DNA of 6,458 bases, from positions 1 to 6,458 of the forward strand of contig JAAZIE010000313.1 of assembly GCA_012510305.1 (NCBI GenBank). The letters run 5' to 3'. Shown piece by piece: positions 5,731 through 6,458 of the stretch; positions within the stretch are counted from its first letter, which is position 1, and every line of letters starts with the position of its first letter. The notes under the pieces are model-generated. The model was not told the origin of the DNA. It was given only the letters and a program-made list of their open reading frames with translations, and did no database searches. The stretch is from Bacillota bacterium (GTDB taxonomy: Bacteria > Bacillota > Dethiobacteria > DTU022). The position numbers were made by a program, and so were the translations under genes.

Positions 5731-6458
5731 TGGACCAACCCCTCCCCCACGATATTGATAAAGGCATCGTCCATCGTCCCCTGAAGGACCTGGAAACCGC
5801 TGATGCAGCCCCTGCAACTCTCCAGTACGGGTATGGCCGCCATCGTCTCTTTCAATTTTACAATGTACTCGCCACCTATCGTCTCGAAGCCGAGCTGCAG
5901 ATCACACAATTTCTGCCGCAGCAGCGCCTCGTCCGCAGCGAACAGCCGCAGGGTGTCAGAAGTATAACGTGTTTTCAGCTCGGCCGGCGTGCCCCTGGCC
6001 ACGATTTTGCCGCGGTCAATGACGATCACATAATCCGATCCGGCGGCCTCCGCCATGTAGTGTGTGGTCAGAAAAAGGGTCATCCCCTGATCGAGCTGCA
6101 ACCTTCTAATCGTGTTCCAGATGTTTTTCCTTGTTTGCGGGTCAAGGCCGGTGGTGGGCTCGTCGAGAAAAAGGATCCGGGGTTTCTGAACCAGGGCCCG
6201 GGCGATGTCGGTCCGGCGCCGCTGGCCCCCCGAGAGTTTGCCGTAAGGGCGGCCGGCAATCTCACCAAGCCCGGTCGCCCGGATCGCTTCGTCCACGGCC
6301 CTTCGAATCTTTTTTCTGTCTGCCGTGTAAAGCCCGGCCCTGGCGGTAAGGTTTTCGCGCACGGTAAGCAGATCGTCGAGCACATGATCCTGGAACACGA
6401 TGCCGGTGATCTCCCTGATTTTCTGGCTCTCCCGGCGCAGATCATAACCACCGATGAC
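5727..6458 (-). CDS. ABC transporter ATP-binding protein (DrrA-like), N-terminal part outside the window
   Basis: This is the cytoplasmic ATPase that powers the exporter formed with the downstream permease. The frame is open to the right edge, giving 243 visible residues; the Walker A region lies outside. Seen in order: the Q-loop in IVFQD (Gln at visible residue 23), the ABC signature LSGGQRRR at 75-82, Walker B ILFLDE at 95-100 with the catalytic Glu, the D-loop GLD at 104-106 and the H-loop His at 133 in LTTHYMAEA. After VIDRGKIVARGTPAEL comes a C-terminal domain of about 90 residues of the kind found in DrrA/CcmA-type drug and lipid exporters, ending GTMDDAFINIVGEGLVQ. A GTG at 6398 falls within the Q-loop and cannot be the start. 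All nucleotide-binding motifs in the visible part are intact. It overlaps the permease gene by four bases. Confidence 0.93.
   Translation of the reverse strand, partial: VIGGYDLRRESQKIREITGIVFQDHVLDDLLTVRENLTARAGLYTADRKKIRRAVDEAIRATGLGEIAGRPYGKLSGGQRRRTDIARALVQKPRILFLDEPTTGLDPQTRKNIWNTIRRLQLDQGMTLFLTTHYMAEAAGSDYVIVIDRGKIVARGTPAELKTRYTSDTLRLFAADEALLRQKLCDLQLGFETIGGEYIVKLKETMAAIPVLESCRGCISGFQVLQGTMDDAFINIVGEGLVQ
5739..5748 (-). promoter_or_regulatory. Ribosome binding site inside the ATPase gene for the permease
   Basis: On the minus strand GGGGGAGGGG ends eight bases before the permease ATG at 5730 and lies within the last codons of the ATPase (Val-Gly-Glu-Gly region). Together with the ATGA stop/start overlap it indicates translational coupling of the two ABC subunits and fixes the permease start. 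Confidence 0.7.

Noticed and set aside
5815..5817. An upstream in-frame ATG for the ABC permease
   Set aside because: It lies deep within the ATPase gene and adds 29 residues that do not fit the family; the ATGA-coupled start at 5730 has a strong ribosome binding site.

Overview
The window is a compact, moderately GC-rich stretch of a bacterial chromosome. It holds five protein-coding genes, of which two are cut by the window edges. The strong AGGAGG-type ribosome binding sites, a TTG start and the protein sequences (an LcfA/FadD-like acyl-CoA ligase close to Bacillus and clostridial forms, and a DrrA/DrrB-like ABC pair) suggest a Gram-positive anaerobe-type lineage such as GC-rich Clostridia/Peptococcaceae. 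This placement is an inference from protein resemblance and cannot be proven here.

Layout: positions 1-1104 (+) carry the C-terminal ~90% of a fosmidomycin-resistance (Fsr)-type MFS drug efflux transporter. After a 167-base gap with a possible weak promoter comes a complete long-chain acyl-CoA synthetase (1272-2945, +) with a TTG start behind an excellent ribosome binding site. An 80-base convergent intergenic region contains a perfect 14-bp GC-rich hairpin terminator. The other half is on the minus strand, read from right to left: the C-terminal part of a DrrA-like ABC ATPase (edge to 5727), its six-helix ABC-2 permease (5730-4864, joined by an ATGA overlap), a 131-base AT-rich regulatory gap, and a 568-residue C45-family (acyl-CoA:6-aminopenicillanate acyltransferase-like) Ntn-hydrolase with an unusual C-terminal TPR-like extension (4732-3026).

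How they may work together: the ABC ATPase and permease form one exporter. The C45 protein lies downstream on the same strand, so it could be partly co-transcribed with the exporter, but it also has a plausible promoter of its own. The acyl-CoA ligase activates fatty or aryl acids to CoA thioesters, which are the acyl donors used by the fungal relative of the C45 enzyme. The two genes are therefore chemically compatible neighbours, although they are convergent and separated by a terminator. No RNA gene, CRISPR array, insertion sequence or phage signal was seen. Most of the window looks like ordinary chromosomal metabolism and export genes. The most distinctive item is the C45-TPR fusion and its palindrome-rich upstream region.
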